A program made the translations under genes and the position numbers. From NCBI GenBank assembly GCA_036674765.1, contig JARVKI010000036.1, forward strand, positions 310,001-374,000: DNA of 64,000 bases, in the 5' to 3' direction. Below the pieces are notes generated by a model. That model had not been told where the DNA came from and did not search any database. It saw nothing but the letters and a program-made list of their open reading frames with translations. Position 1 is the first letter of the stretch. Every line of letters starts with the position of its first letter. Source of the DNA: Seiridium cupressi. Lineage: Eukaryota; Ascomycota; Sordariomycetes; Amphisphaeriales; Sporocadaceae. Positions 34,701-46,589 of the stretch are shown in pieces.

Positions 34701-36416
34701 TCGGATTTGCAAGATCATCTGGTGATGCTCCACTTCCCATTTACTTGTCTACGCCGGACCGACCACAAAATGGGGTCTTGTTGGGTTCAGCTAAACACAA
34801 GACTAGAACTACTTACAACTTTAGGACTGTTATTCTAGTATCATCGGATTTAAAACGTAGACGAGTACCTGAGTTTTCTCGAGGAGATAATTGGACTAAA
34901 TAATCTAGAGATAAACGAGACGAGGAACTTGAGCTGTTTCCGATACCCTAGCCAAGGCTGTGGTCTAGTCGAGCTTCCAATGCAATACCACGGTGAAGAG
35001 CACGCAGCTCAAATGCCATCAGCACCACATGCTCTGACATGTACCCCGACCCAGGCTGTCCACATGGGCAGGGATCTGCACACTAGCAGTGCGGGAAAAC
35101 CAAACCAACAAATTCCCCGGTTCGACCAGCCATTGCCGGCTTTAAGCTTCATTCTGGGTTGCTCCAGTTCCCCCCACATGCCGGCACTTGGACGCATCGC
35201 AATGGGTCCAAAATAGCCATTGGATTTTGAGAGGATTCACGATGGTCAAGCCTGGAGTCACTGCTTTGCTGCCATATAATGATCAGACCAATGCCTTGCT
35301 TCCATCTCGCCTTTGGGCGTTGCGTAGAATATTCGCGATGATACGCGCTGGTCGGGTCGCCGCCAAGCCTCAATCAGGTCCCAACGACCGCGTTCTTTGG
35401 AAACCGGGACAATAAGTTTCCATGAAACATCGACTTCTTACACCATGAGTTATCATGATGAGGTGACAGCGTAATTCCAATTCTCCCCTGTCATCTGGAA
35501 TTCACTGCCTCTGTTCTATTTCGGTGCGCGCACGTGTCTTTTCTTCATCTGTGCTGCGCGGTGATCCTGAATGGTGCTTGGCGGGCATGAGCGAGCCCAT
35601 GGGGCGCGTTTGACGCTGGAGTGGTCCGCGTTTGATCTTCGGTTTGAGGGGCCTGCCACCCCAACATTGACTTTCTTCAGAATGTCCATCATGCGGCGCA
35701 ATCGGGAAGCTTGGCCTTCTTGGCATCGAAACACGACCCATTTGGTTTTACCTGGATTCTGTTTGTTCTGTCTTCGAGAAGCAGATGTGGGGAGGGCCAT
35801 TAGCTGTTCCACTGGTGCACTGCCTTGTATGATCTCCTCCAGAGGAAATCTTGTCACACATCTTCCGTGTTTCGCGAACGCTCGTCAGGCCCTGCCATTG
35901 GTCGCTTGAATGGAGAGCCGCAAAGTCTGGAGGATCACTAGTGATCGGACGATCAAATTCCGCCATTTCTTGGGTTGTTCTGGAGGCGGCAACCTCCCTG
36001 CGGTTTTACCATACCGCAAAACACACATGCGGGTTCGACTTGACTTGAGCAAGGCGCTTGGATGTTATGTAGCTGTGATGGACATGATCCCTTGTGATCA
36101 ACATGTGCAATTCCCCGATCGATCGAAAGCTTGGGACTACTTGGTCGTCCATAAATACTATATGGCTCTAATGCCGTCCTAGCCGACCTTTCTTTCTCCC
36201 TCCTTATCCGCTTTGTCTAGTACATACTATCCCTTTTCAGTTCCTGTATCAGAGGTGAGTCGTATACAGCCCCGATATCAGATAACAAGTCAAGTGCTAA
36301 CGCTATATCGTAGCTGGGCTCGGTTTTTGCTATTCCTCTTTTCGCCTTTTCCATTCTCTCATATTTCCATTCGAGCCGGTCTTTTCAAGTGGTTATTTTT
36401 CATCTCAGCTGCCAAT
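28772..36416. other. Gene-poor 7.6-kb stretch between TBP and the Ala-rich secreted protein
   Basis: 28772-31800 is GC-rich and holds many overlapping open frames on both strands (the longest, 30353-31156 +, begins at TTG). None shows a family motif. This part is the upstream side of TBP and could hold a long 5' leader. 31800-36200 is more AT-rich with no gene recognised. 36213-36416 is probably promoter and leader of the next gene. Confidence 0.5.
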
Positions 36417-38225
36417 ATGAAGAATATCGGAACAGTCTTGATGCTGCTGGCAGCTTCTGCCAACTATGTGGTATCTCTCCCGGCTCAGTACGAAGGAGAT
36501 GTGGTCGCACGCACTGCCTACGACCCCGGTATGGACCATCATCACCCACACGGATCGGAAGAAAACTAATGGACTTGGATAGACCTCGTGGCCAGGACTG
36601 CCCCTAATCATGTACTAGAGCTGATGCCCCGTCAGGGCAAAGGCAAGGCTGGTAAGGGCAAGGCAGGCAAGGCAAACGTGAGCATGCTTCTTGACTTCTT
36701 GTTTTCTGTACGGTTCGTTAATACCTGTCGCTTTAGGGAGGCGCTGCTGCTAACGCTGCTGCGAACGCGGCCAACGCCAACAATGCTGGCAATGCGGCGA
36801 ATAATGCTAACACTGCCAACGCTGCCGCGGCCAATGCTAATGCTGGCAACGCCAATGCTGCTAATGCCGCCAACGCTGTGAGTATATGAAGTTTTTACAT
36901 ACCACTCATAGCTATCAAGGGTGTGATTGCTCTTAGATACGCGCAACCTCGATGAATTCGGCTAGGGACTACTCCTGAGCCCCTATCGAGGATGTGCCCA
37001 AATTGACCCCTTTTCATGCAAGTAACATGACATGATCACTAACCCTCATTTGCAGAATGCCGGAAATGCTGCTACTGCCGCAACTGCTGCGACTGCCGCG
37101 ACTGGAGGTAAAGGAAAGAAGGGCAAGAAGGTAAGACTGAGGGGGCAGTGGTCTATAACATTCAGTCCCGAGCTAACAACTTATAAGGCCGGCGCTGCTG
37201 CAGCAGCTGCCGCTTCCAGTTCAAGCGCAGCCGCCGCCGCAGCTGCTACCGGTGCAGCCGCAACAGGTGCCGCGAGCTCTTCTGCCACGGACGCTGCCGC
37301 AAGACGCCGTGTGATGGCTCGCGATTTCGCCGGTCCGCTTTACGCAAGGAAGAAGAACAAGGCCGGCAACGGCGCTAACGCCGCCGGAAACGCTACAGCC
37401 GTCGATGCCGCAACCAGCCAGGCTGCGAATGCTACGGCTGGTGCGGCTGACGATAAGGCTTCGAAGAGTGAGTGGCCCTGCCAGAAGCTTGCCTCAAACA
37501 TCGTTGCTGACACGTGAAACAGAGGCCGCTAAGGCTGCTGCTAAGGCTGCTGCTGCCCGTAAGTGCTCTCCATAACCCAATGTCGAGCTATGACGCTGAT
37601 CTGCTCCGTCTCGTAGAACAAGCTGCCACGGACGATGCTACTGCTGCTGCTACTGCGAACGCGACTGGTAACGCAGCCGCTGAAACCAAAGCTCAAGCAA
37701 AGGCCGACAAGGCTGCAGCCAAAGCAGCAAAGCTGCAAGCCGCCGCTGGCGCCGACGCAGCAGCTACCAATGGTAAGTTTCGATGATCGCCCGCCTACGC
37801 GTCCCTTCATCGCAAGATTGAGAAGACTCTCGCTGCGGTATAGGGTACACGAAACATGAACGGCGACTAGGACGGTGTGGATTTGTGATATAGTTCGCTA
37901 ACACTTCTATAAGGTACTGCTTCCGCTGGTGGCAATGCCGCCGACAATGCCAACGCCGGTAAGGCGAACGCCAATAACGGTGCCGACAGCAATGCTGCTG
38001 ATACTGCCGCCGCCGCCGATGCCACGGGTGACGCTGTTAGTATTACCGCTCCTCTCGTGTGACTAGGTACTATATCATTCGACCGGTTTCTAAATTCGTC
38101 TCTAGGCAAGCGCTGGCGGTCTCTCATCCCTTCTCGATTCGCTTACGGGCGGCGCCGCGAATGGTGGTAACCTTGACGTCGGTAGCCTCCTCTCCAACGT
38201 TGGTCTCAAGGAGCGCAAGGAATAG
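36417..38225 (+). CDS. Secreted Ala/Asn/Gly/Lys-rich low-complexity protein
   Basis: Nine exons: 36417-36528, 36583-36677, 36737-36877, 37056-37130, 37188-37467, 37523-37558, 37617-37772, 37914-38035 and 38106-38225. They join in frame to 378 aa. Signal peptide MKNIGTVLMLLAASANYVVS, then 'LPAQYEGDVVARTAYDPDLVARTAPN' and 'MPRQGKGKAGKGKAGKAN'. Long stretches of Ala/Asn/Gly follow ('NAANANNAGNAANNANTAN'), with Lys islands (GGKGKKGKK, 'AKADKAAAKAAKL'). A dibasic 'ARRRVMARDFAGPLYARKKNKAG' in exon 5 could be a Kex2-type site and repeats the N-terminal 'VAR' motif. The end is non-repetitive: 'LSSLLDSLTGGAANGGNLDV'. No known family; it resembles wall-associated or alanine-rich extracellular proteins only by composition. 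Every splice keeps the Ala-rich frame, which supports the model. Confidence 0.75.
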
Positions 38226-38936
38226 GGGAGCACCTTGTCGGACCACACTTGGACAGCCGGAGGGGGTTGATTCGGCGCAAAGAAAGATACCACGACGCGC
38301 AAGACGCGCACTTCAATCGCTAGACATACACTCGCTCGGTTATTATTAATGGGCCGCAGTCTGACACTTACCCTATTCTAAGGTAGTATAATGGGAAGGA
38401 GGAAGTCGGCTCGAGGCGTTTGCAGCTCGGGATACCTTGATTTGGGAACGAGCTTGATTTTCTGCGGGACAGCAAGAGACATCTAGCTAGACTAGGTCCT
38501 CTCTCTTGTTGTATATTACTCAGACATGGTGGAACCGGCTCATCTGGTACTCACTGAAGACGAGATCTGTTGATGTCGTCAGGGAGGCAGGAGTCTATTG
38601 TGAAGGGATAGAGCGAAACACTGCATCACAGCCACAGAACTTATGTTTAGGGCCTGATGACTCCTCACGAAATGAAATGCATATCGCTTCACGTACCATG
38701 ACTCGAGTCCAACTTGAACTTGATGCAATTCGGCCTTTGTGATTCTCCTATAATATGCATGCTCTTACAGTGGATCAAGCGTCCACTCGAAGTTTCTGCC
38801 AAGCACCAAACACGATAGTAGGTGTAGGCTTGAACCCAATGAATTACTAGCAAAAACTGCCGTACCTAGGTACCTAGGGTTGATTCTTACAACACTTGTT
38901 GAATACCAAGAAAAAAGAAAAAAAAAGATTTGGCTC
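38226..38936. other. Intergenic
   Basis: No gene recognised. An A-rich tract lies near 38910-38928. Confidence 0.5.
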
Positions 38937-39175
38937 TCAAATACCAGGCTTAGTACACCAGCACTCGCTGCCCGTTACGGCCGCTTTCTGCCCGGTCCCA
39001 TAGGTAAAAATATGGCTGTAGTGTGCCCAGAAGGTGGCATGTTCAGGAGTGGTTGATTCACTGATCACGTCGTCGATGTAGCGCAGACACGTTCCTCCAT
39101 CATTGAGGACTGGAGTCTGCCCACTTTCAATCATATCGAACGGACATGCCATATTGAATCCATAGTTACATGGAG
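38937..39175 (-). CDS. Possible cysteine-containing C-terminal exon, unknown
   Basis: An open frame of about 80 codons reads 'PAPCNYGFNMACPFDM', 'GGTCLRYIDDVIS' and ends 'GSECWCTKPGI'. Six Cys in this length and the CWC pair look like a secreted protein, but no ATG with signal peptide was found nearby on this strand, so an upstream exon would be needed (39180-39500) or this is a relic. Confidence 0.25.
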
Positions 39176-39607
39176 CTGGCAAAAGTGGGCGTCGAAAGTG
39201 GTGTAAGAGTGGAAGAGTTTCTAGGACTGGAGACGCTAAGGATGAAGCTACTGGCCCAGACTGGCCTACCTAGTTGTGTAATGCGAAGTAAGTGCTGTAA
39301 TTGCGACAATGTCATAGGCCAGCTGCAGCTGGGGTCGATCCCCGCTAAGAGGCGGCGCCGGGAAAAAAACATTCCAAATAAGAGAACCTCGGGCTCTACC
39401 CGAGGTTGCGGCTGGGATTTTGATGTCATCGTCCCTCCAAACGCCTCCCAGCAGTCGCCATTGTATTTCCAATTGCCTGCATTCCCTCATGGCTATGGCC
39501 GTACGGTAACGCAATTGAGCTCCATTTAAAGATTTTGTGCTGCTGCTACGGAGCTGTGAACAGGCGATTTGTGCTTCTCTCCTGGCGTACCCGCCACTCT
39601 ACCAGTC

Positions 39608-41681
39608 ATGTCGACGTCCGCCCCTCTCCAGAGATGCATGCGCCGCAGTGCCGTGTCGGCCAGGTCAGGTCTGAGCGGACGACTGTATAGAGCTTCGAGA
39701 TCATCCGTCGCGGCATCTCAAGAATGGAGCAGACATAGAGCTCCGACCGCTGCAGCTGGTCTGCGCCAGCTAGCTTCAGCTCGGCCCTTCAGCACGTCTC
39801 GGGCGTTCCGCTTTGCCGATGTCGATGATAGCTTTGACCCCAAGACGGTAGACCGCGAGAGTGACGAGGTCGATGTGTGTATAGTAGGAGGTGGTAAGTA
39901 CCCGGATCGCCCCTCGCATCGCTTGATCTTGCGGTTCCTCCGCTGACTGCATTTTCTCTTTGCACAGGCCCGGCCGGATTGAGCGCAGCCATTCGTCTAA
40001 AACAATTGGCCAACGATGCCGGGAACGAAGACTTCCGTGTACTTCTACTGGAAAAATCTGGAGAATTGGGCGCACACATCCTCTCTGGAGCTGTCATTCA
40101 GCCCAGTGGCATCGAGGAGCTCTTCCCCGACTGGCTTGACGAAGACAATCCAAACCGTTTCGAACATGCTACCCCTGCCGGGGGCGACAAGATGCGTTTT
40201 TTGACCAAAGGAAGCGCCATACCATTGCCGACACCCCCTCAAATGAACAACCACGGCAACTATATCCTCAGTCTCAATCAATTCACACAATGGCTTGGCG
40301 AGAGGGCGGAGGAAGTCGGCGTCGAGGTATACCCAGGTTTCGCTGCCTCTGAAGTGCTGTACGACTCTGACGGCTCGGTACAAGGCGTCGCCACCAACGA
40401 TCTAGGCATAGGTCGCGATGGAAAGCCAAAAGATGGCTTTGAAAGAGGGATGGAGTTCCATGCTAGAGTTACCATGTTCGCCGAGGGTTGTCATGGAAGT
40501 CTCACCAAGCAAGTAACAAAGAAGTTCGACCTGCGAAGGGACAGCCAGCACCAGACGTATGCACTAGGTATTAAAGAGGTATGGGAAATCGAACCGGAAA
40601 AATTCCACAAGGGCGAGATTAGCCACTCAATGGGATACCCGCTTCCCTCGGACACATATGGCGGCGGTTGGATGTACCATTTTGGTGACAATCTAGTAAG
40701 CATCGGACTTGTTGTAGCCCTGGACTACGCCAACCCATGGCTGTCACCTTACGGCGAGTTCCAGAAGATGAAGCAGCATCCCATGTACAAGAGCGTACTT
40801 GAAGGCGGCAAGTGCATCTCTTACGGAGCACGAGCATTGGTAGAAGGTGGCTTCCAATCAATACCCAAAGTGGCATTCCCCGGAGGCGCCTTGATCGGCG
40901 ATTCTGCTGGGTTTGTCAATGTCCCCAAGGTCAAGGGCACGCACAACGCCATGAAATCCGGCATGCTGGCAGCCGAGGCTGCTTGGGGCGCATTAAAGGA
41001 GGGCGATGCTGGCTCAGTATTCCTTTATGACTATGAAGAGTCGCTGCGCAAATCCAGCATATGGAAGGAACTCAAGGAGGTACGGAACATGCGTCCCTCT
41101 TTCCATGGGCCTCTTGGGCTCTACGGAGGCGTGATGTATTCTGGAGTTGAGGCATTCCTTTTGAAAGGACGTGTACCATGGACGTTGAAACATAAATCAA
41201 CTGATCACGGCTCTACAAAGACGGCGGATCAGTGTCAGAAGATCGAGTATCCCAAGCCTGATGGAAAGATTTCATTTGATATCCTCACTAGCGTGTCACG
41301 GACAGGCACCAACCACGAGGAGGACCAGCCTGTGCATCTCCAGGTCGAGGACTGGGATGCGCATACCGAGTCGACTTACCCAGGATACAAGGGCTTGGAG
41401 AACCGATTTTGCCCGGCTGGTGTCTACGAGTATGTCGAGGACGAGTCGAAGCCACATGGTGTGAGGTTCCAAATTAACTCTCAGAAGTAAGTTCCAACGT
41501 GTTACCTGCCTTACACCGCTGGTTTCTGTCTCTTGATGCCTCTGAAATCATCGCGCGACTTGAGCTAATCCACGTGTTCAGCTGTATCCATTGTAAGACA
41601 TGTGACATCAAAGCCCCTAAGCAGGATATCAATTGGTCGGTGCCACAAGGTGGGGAGGGGCCAAAGTACTACATGACGTAG
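39608..41681 (+). CDS. Electron transfer flavoprotein-ubiquinone oxidoreductase, mitochondrial
   Basis: Three exons, 39608-39893, 39968-41486 and 41582-41681, give 634 aa, the family's usual length. The first 70 residues are rich in Arg/Ser/Ala, a mitochondrial presequence ending near '[12 protein letters not shown]'. The FAD motif '[19 protein letters not shown]' spans intron 1. Further hallmarks: '[18 protein letters not shown]', '[13 protein letters not shown]', and '[24 protein letters not shown]'. The C-terminal 4Fe-4S ligands are Cys in '[11 protein letters not shown]' and '[12 protein letters not shown]', the latter formed across intron 2. The protein passes electrons from fatty-acid and amino-acid dehydrogenases, via ETF, to ubiquinone at the inner membrane. 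No anomaly seen. Confidence 0.97.
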
Positions 41682-42487
41682 AGCTTTGAATCCATAACAA
41701 TGCCTCTCCAACGAGAGTTCCGCAAGGTTCCGTGTTATCGCCCGACTTTCTATCTGTGGTCGCCGGGCGATCCAGAGCTTCATATGGGCGGTCCAAGTGT
41801 TCGTACCTCCAGCCATACACCAAATTATGCTTGGTTAGCCGTCACAGCAGTGCCCATAAGGCGCAATGCTCTTGTATACGTGTAAATATATTACATGTAT
41901 CAACGAAGACTACCTAGAAGTACCCAATGGCAATAAAATATTGGACTTCCATGTCTAACAGCACTCGTCATCCACCAGTGCAGCGTCGCCTGCCTGAATT
42001 TGTCAGAACTTTGTCAGACTGAATCTAAATGGCTATTAACACAATAGATGAGACATCAATATAGGGCTGACATAACTCAACCTGCTCCATAATTAGATTT
42101 CATATGTAGTGAAGAAGTGCTAGAGCTAATGAGGTTAGAGTATATCCTAGAACAGCCTAGCCTCTCCGTACTTCCCCTATCAAGAGAGTGCCCCCGGAGT
42201 TCCGGGTACAGCGACATACTCAAGTTAATACCACTGGCAGCTCCTCAGGGACTAGGTAGCCAACTAGAGACCGGACGCGTTTCTTTGTAGCCGGTATATT
42301 CGGTACCCGGCAGACGTTGCCCATATTGCTTTTGCGGACGCCGACAGCATGGGTGGGGATTTTGAGCCACAGAACCGTTGCAGTCTCTGTAGCAAGACCT
42401 TCCGGCAAAGTATAGCACCCCTTTCTCCACTAGTGTTTGAACGTTCCACCATCATAATGCCCATGATCGCCTGCCCGCATCGTCACC
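41682..42487. other. Intergenic, left edge of accessory patch
   Basis: AT-rich around 41880-42130; nothing recognised. Right end is the likely promoter of the first Zn2Cys6 gene. Confidence 0.5.
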
Positions 42488-44116
42488 ATGGATGATGGGC
42501 TTTTGAATACCGCTGATGTGACGGCCAGAATCATCCCTCGTACGGCACGCCAAGAAATGCACATTAGACCCCAAGCCTTCGGTGCGGCAAAAAGCATGCA
42601 GAGCCTGCACCGCGGCCAAGTCACGGTGTGACCTTGTGCGGCCGACGTGCTCCCGATGCGTGTCTCGGGGGGTCGCGTGCGTGTACATCCGGCCTCCACA
42701 CCCATCGGCTCCGGGCTCGGACTCGGCGCCGTCGCAGGACCATACTCCTACGCCCGCCTATCACCAGCCTCCGTTCGCCTCGCAGGATGCTGCTGCCCTC
42801 CATGCCTCGGCGTCGTCGCTGTATGACTTCTCCGACCTCGAGCCCAACGGCACCCTGACGCCCGCCTTCTTCTCGTCGTCCGAGGACGGGGTGGACATTC
42901 CCTCGTTCCTCGACGCGAGCATTGGCACGGCGGGACTAGAGCTTCTGCACACCACGTCAGACCCGTCACCGCCGAGTACAGAGGGCCTTGAGGACTGGAT
43001 GTCGCAGGCCGTGTCCAAGCCGCCGGTGGAGGTTCGGGATGCGGTGCTCAAGCACAGTAGTATGTAACACTTTCTGTTCTCTCGGAACTTGGCCGATCGC
43101 TACCTCGAAGTAGATGTCCGGGCTGGGATTTGAGGAACATAGTGCTGATATGGAAAATTAGTGCGCACTACCTTCCGAGTGCTCCGCTCGTGGCCCCGTA
43201 TGCTGGCCAAGGGGTTTCAACTACCTCCCATAATCCATCTTTTACAGTTCAAGGATGGGACGCCCAGGCCTTTGACGAACTGTATCGCATTATGCAAGAT
43301 GTGGTCGGGTCAGTGCGATGACAGCACCAGGCCAATGTTCGAGGACGCTGTGCGAAAAGAAGTTGACATCATTCTCAGCAAGGTTCGGGTTTCCTACTTC
43401 TCCCCTTGGAGGTTTCCTAAAAATTCTAAAATTGCTTCACAGTACCGGTCATATGACCAGCCCACCCTCCTCGCCGCACTTCAGTCAATCATCATCTACC
43501 TCCTGCTCCTCATCTTTCCCACGCCAAACCAAACCTCTCAATCCCTCGTTGCGCCCTCTCTGTTCAACCAGGTCCAGACACTAGGATACTTCGTCGCGTC
43601 GACAGGGCTGATCCTTCACGAAGAATCGACCCGCGCGCAACCCGTCTGGGCGATTTGGTCGCATGTCGAGGCAAAGCGGCGGTCCATGTGCTCACTATAT
43701 CTGGTGCATTGGGCTTACTCGGTTTATCACTCACAGGTCCGCTTCGATTGTGGTCGCGAGCTGGCCCGTATGCCTGGACCCGGTGCCAAGTTCCTGTGGA
43801 ATGCTACAGATGAGCAGAGCTGGAACACGCTATATACGAGATGGCTGGCGCAGTGGGATGAGGGCAGGGACTTTATGTTTGCCGAGTTCGTCGGGATTGA
43901 CCCCGAGGTGGTAATGAATCGACGTGCCGAGATATGGCTGGAGGACGCGGATGAGCTTGGGTTTCTGATGTTGAGTCTCGGTAAGTTGACTTTATTTTCT
44001 GTTGTGACCAATAACTGTCGGTCATCGACGGAGCTGTATCAATTAATCAGCTTACTAATAATGGTCTAGTGAACGCGACGGAACGAAATTTATCGAGAGT
44101 GATTAACGAGGTATAG
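42488..44116 (+). CDS. Zn(II)2Cys6 transcription factor (TF1)
   Basis: Model: exons 42488-42517, 42576-43059, 43162-43382, 43443-43980 and 44070-44116; 439 aa. The zinc cluster 'KACRACTAAKSRCDLVRPTCSRC' lies near the N-terminus. The first short exon is chosen because the cluster's own frame has no ATG, and CACCATGG at 42488 spliced over 58 nt restores frame; this exon is the least certain. A Ser/Pro/acidic linker leads to a helical fungal regulatory domain ending 'ELGFLMLSLVNATERNLSRVINEV'. Intron 43383-43442 is a multiple of 3 and could be read through, but removing it aligns the protein exactly with TF2 at 46996. Likely a pathway-specific nuclear regulator; target unknown. Confidence 0.78.
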
Positions 44117-44325
44117 TGACGAGTTAAACCCGATAGACAGCCATCCAACATGGACTCTACCAAGATCTGATGCAATTGTGGAATGAAGGCTAGAGTGGCG
44201 GCTCCATTATCTGCCACATGTTCATGAATATACTGTTATAAATAAACATGTAAATCTGTACGCTTCACTGCTCGCATTCGAAGCTTGGCCTGTAATGAGA
44301 CATAATGTTTTATCTTAAATCTATA

Positions 44326-44958
44326 TTAGCGACTCCTTACCACGAGCCACTCGATCAGTTTCCTCATCGCTTCTCCCAGATGAGAAATTCTATGTTTCTC
44401 TTCATCGTCCATCTCCGCGAACGTCTGACCCGTACCTGGGTATTCAAAGCAGGCATGCCATCCATATCTCAGCGTACCTCGCGCCGGCACGATCGTCCCA
44501 TCCACCCGACCCTGAAACAGCACCGGCTTATGACCCGGGCCTTCGCTGTAGCCCAGGGTGGCCACAGCCTGTGCGCGCTTGTCGGAAAAGCCTGCCAGCA
44601 TGAGATGCAGCTTCTCCGGCCCCACGGCCTCGAGGAAGAACTTGATATAGGGCCCAGGCATCCCGTTCATGGCCTCGAAGCACAGTGCCGTGTCATCGAC
44701 TAATACGGGGCCACCGACCTAGGTCACCGGGTCGTTGAGTCAGCAGTAAGGTACCTGCATATCGCACATACGGAAGTTACGAACCAATTCTGCTGCTCTT
44801 CTACATTTCGAAATCGTGATTTCTTCGATGGTGCCCTGGATCTCGGGCAAGTCTAGTGCTTGGTTTTTCACCAAGATACCCTGAGGTCCTAAGATTGCTC
44901 TAATGTCTGCCAATTTATTGGCATTGCCTGTCATCAGGTTGACCTCTTTGGGCGCCAT
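44326..44958 (-). CDS. Inosine triphosphate pyrophosphatase (ITPase/HAM1 family), altered pocket
   Basis: Two exons, 44958-44785 and 44718-44326, give 188 aa, normal for the family. The N-terminus has 'VNLMTGNANKLADIRAILG' and 'ALDLPEIQGTIEEIT'. Spliced exon 2 restores 'GGPVLVDDTALCFEAMNGMPGPYIKFFL'. This family hydrolyses ITP, dITP and XTP to monophosphates and pyrophosphate in the cytosol. The C-terminal half departs from consensus: the usual GWDP reads GWHACF, and the usual SHR near the end reads SHLGEAM. Both normally contact the nucleotide. It is therefore either a diverged paralogue with changed specificity or a gene losing function. The frame is open upstream to 45126, but the start at 44958 matches the family. 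Confidence 0.85.
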
Positions 44959-46409
44959 GGAGGTAATGTTATCTGTCTCGTAGCAAACAGCCAGGGGAAT
45001 GATACCCGATGGGGGAGAGGGAATTTGGCGCATCGCTGGGTGGGATCCACCCGTGCGCGAAGCCAATCGTTTACCTTTACATACTAGTGTAGTGTTGGTT
45101 TTGATTTTCCCTACATTGGAGGCCATGTTTGTCAGTGTTGCAGTTTGGCCAGCAACAGTAGTCTACCTGAGCATCTGACTTCACTCAGTAAAATCTTCGA
45201 ATTTTAAAAGTAAAATTCTAGGCAATTTTCGAGTGAGAGGAAGAGCGACGAACTATAGCTGAGCCCACGCTCTAGCTCAAATCAGGGGAGTATGTTAAAA
45301 GCTGGCCTGGACAAGGTGATCCTAAACCCCGTTCTCAAGGCTATAAATTCTACCCAAGTTATGGTCACGAATACTTGTCATTGTATGAATTCGGGTTTGA
45401 ACTAGTGTTTCTCTACGCACTTGCCACGAGCCATTACAAGGACTAAATCAAACGATGAAACGATCAAACGCAACAATGGCAGGTTTAGGCCCTTGAGATC
45501 ACTTTCTCGGGTAGAGTCAGAGAGACTGGCTCTCCTAGCATCGTGGGCATTGAATAGAACACCGCACCAACGATTGCAGCAAAGAACGACCCATCTCTCG
45601 TGCAGCATTTTGGTCACTGTTAAGAAAAAACCGCACAATGCACTCGATGACCGAGTCCAGCAGGAATACTAGTGTGATCGTAATCTTCCAGAGATAATGG
45701 TGCATCGACAATCCTTTCTTCTCTGATTTCGGCCGGAACAGTAGACATCAACACTAGTCAAGCAGATCTCGTAAGATGGGACTGAAAACGCCAAGTTTTC
45801 TTCTCAATACTGGAGATCTATCAGAACGAGCTGCACATGGCGTCCAGGCCCGCGCTCTCATGTGTGCCGCAGTATTACGAATGGCATGAAATCACGTACG
45901 TGTCTCACTTTCCTTTGTTTTTTTTAAGGGGTTTAAAAAGAAAAAGAAAAAAAAATCTATGCCAAGGTCGGTGTTTGCGGATCTCGCCGATGGACTTCAA
46001 ACGAAGAAGACAGATTCAATGCGGTTGCCGGCTTATACGAAGCCCCAAGGAGATACTGCTTTCCCTCACAGATAACAAATCGTTCTACAAGACGACGTAT
46101 TATGTATGTAGCTAGGTCTCAACCAATTGCTTCTGATGGCGGAAATGAAACCCCGTTTATTTCCGGCATTATCCTAACGCATTTCTTAGCCTCTCTAACA
46201 ATATTGAGGGTAGGCATGGTTTGTGCGATCCAGGCCCCATAGACCCCTCCGTAATTTATTAGGTAATGCTGTAAGTTCATGGCACACATCGAATAGATTG
46301 ATTTTGCGACCAAATTTCCACCTGCTCGGCTCCTGGCCACATCTCCACATCTCAACCGTACCGTGAACAAACTTATTGCTGTATAGGATCATTAATCATC
46401 AAGCAATAT
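44959..46409. other. Intergenic between ITPase and tRNA-Tyr
   Basis: No gene recognised. The ITPase frame continues open to 45126. An A/T-rich low-complexity patch is at 45915-45960. Confidence 0.5.
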
Positions 46410-46510
46410 CCCTTGATAGCTCAGTTGGCAGAGCGATGGACTGTAATTGCTACAATATCAGTATCACACTGTAAATCCACAGGTCGCTGGTTCGACTCCG
46501 GCTCGAGGGA
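46410..46510 (+). tRNA. tRNA-Tyr (anticodon GTA) with 28-nt intron
   Basis: Acceptor stem CCCTTGA pairs with TCGAGGG (one G-T). The D-arm has GCTC/GAGC and the T-arm GCTGG-TTCGACT-CCGGC. The anticodon loop CTGTAA+A is split by an intron (46447-46474) after position 37, the standard site for nuclear tRNA-Tyr. The intron carries gctacaat, able to pair with the anticodon. Mature length is 73 nt before CCA. The lowest anticodon-stem pair is A-C. A T-run that could end Pol III transcription begins at 46547. Confidence 0.93.
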
Positions 46511-46546
46511 ATTTCCTCAGATGAGTACCAACGCATCTTCCACTTC

Positions 46547-46589
<43 letters not shown>

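Noticed and set aside
43383..43442. Reading TF1 straight through without this intron
   Set aside because: The 60-nt stretch has GT-AG ends, and its removal gives gap-free alignment with TF2 around 'SYDQPTLLAAL'; kept as an intron, though readthrough cannot be excluded.
44959..45126. N-terminal extension of the ITPase
   Set aside because: The frame is open, but the sequence does not resemble any ITPase, and the ATG at 44958 matches the usual family start.
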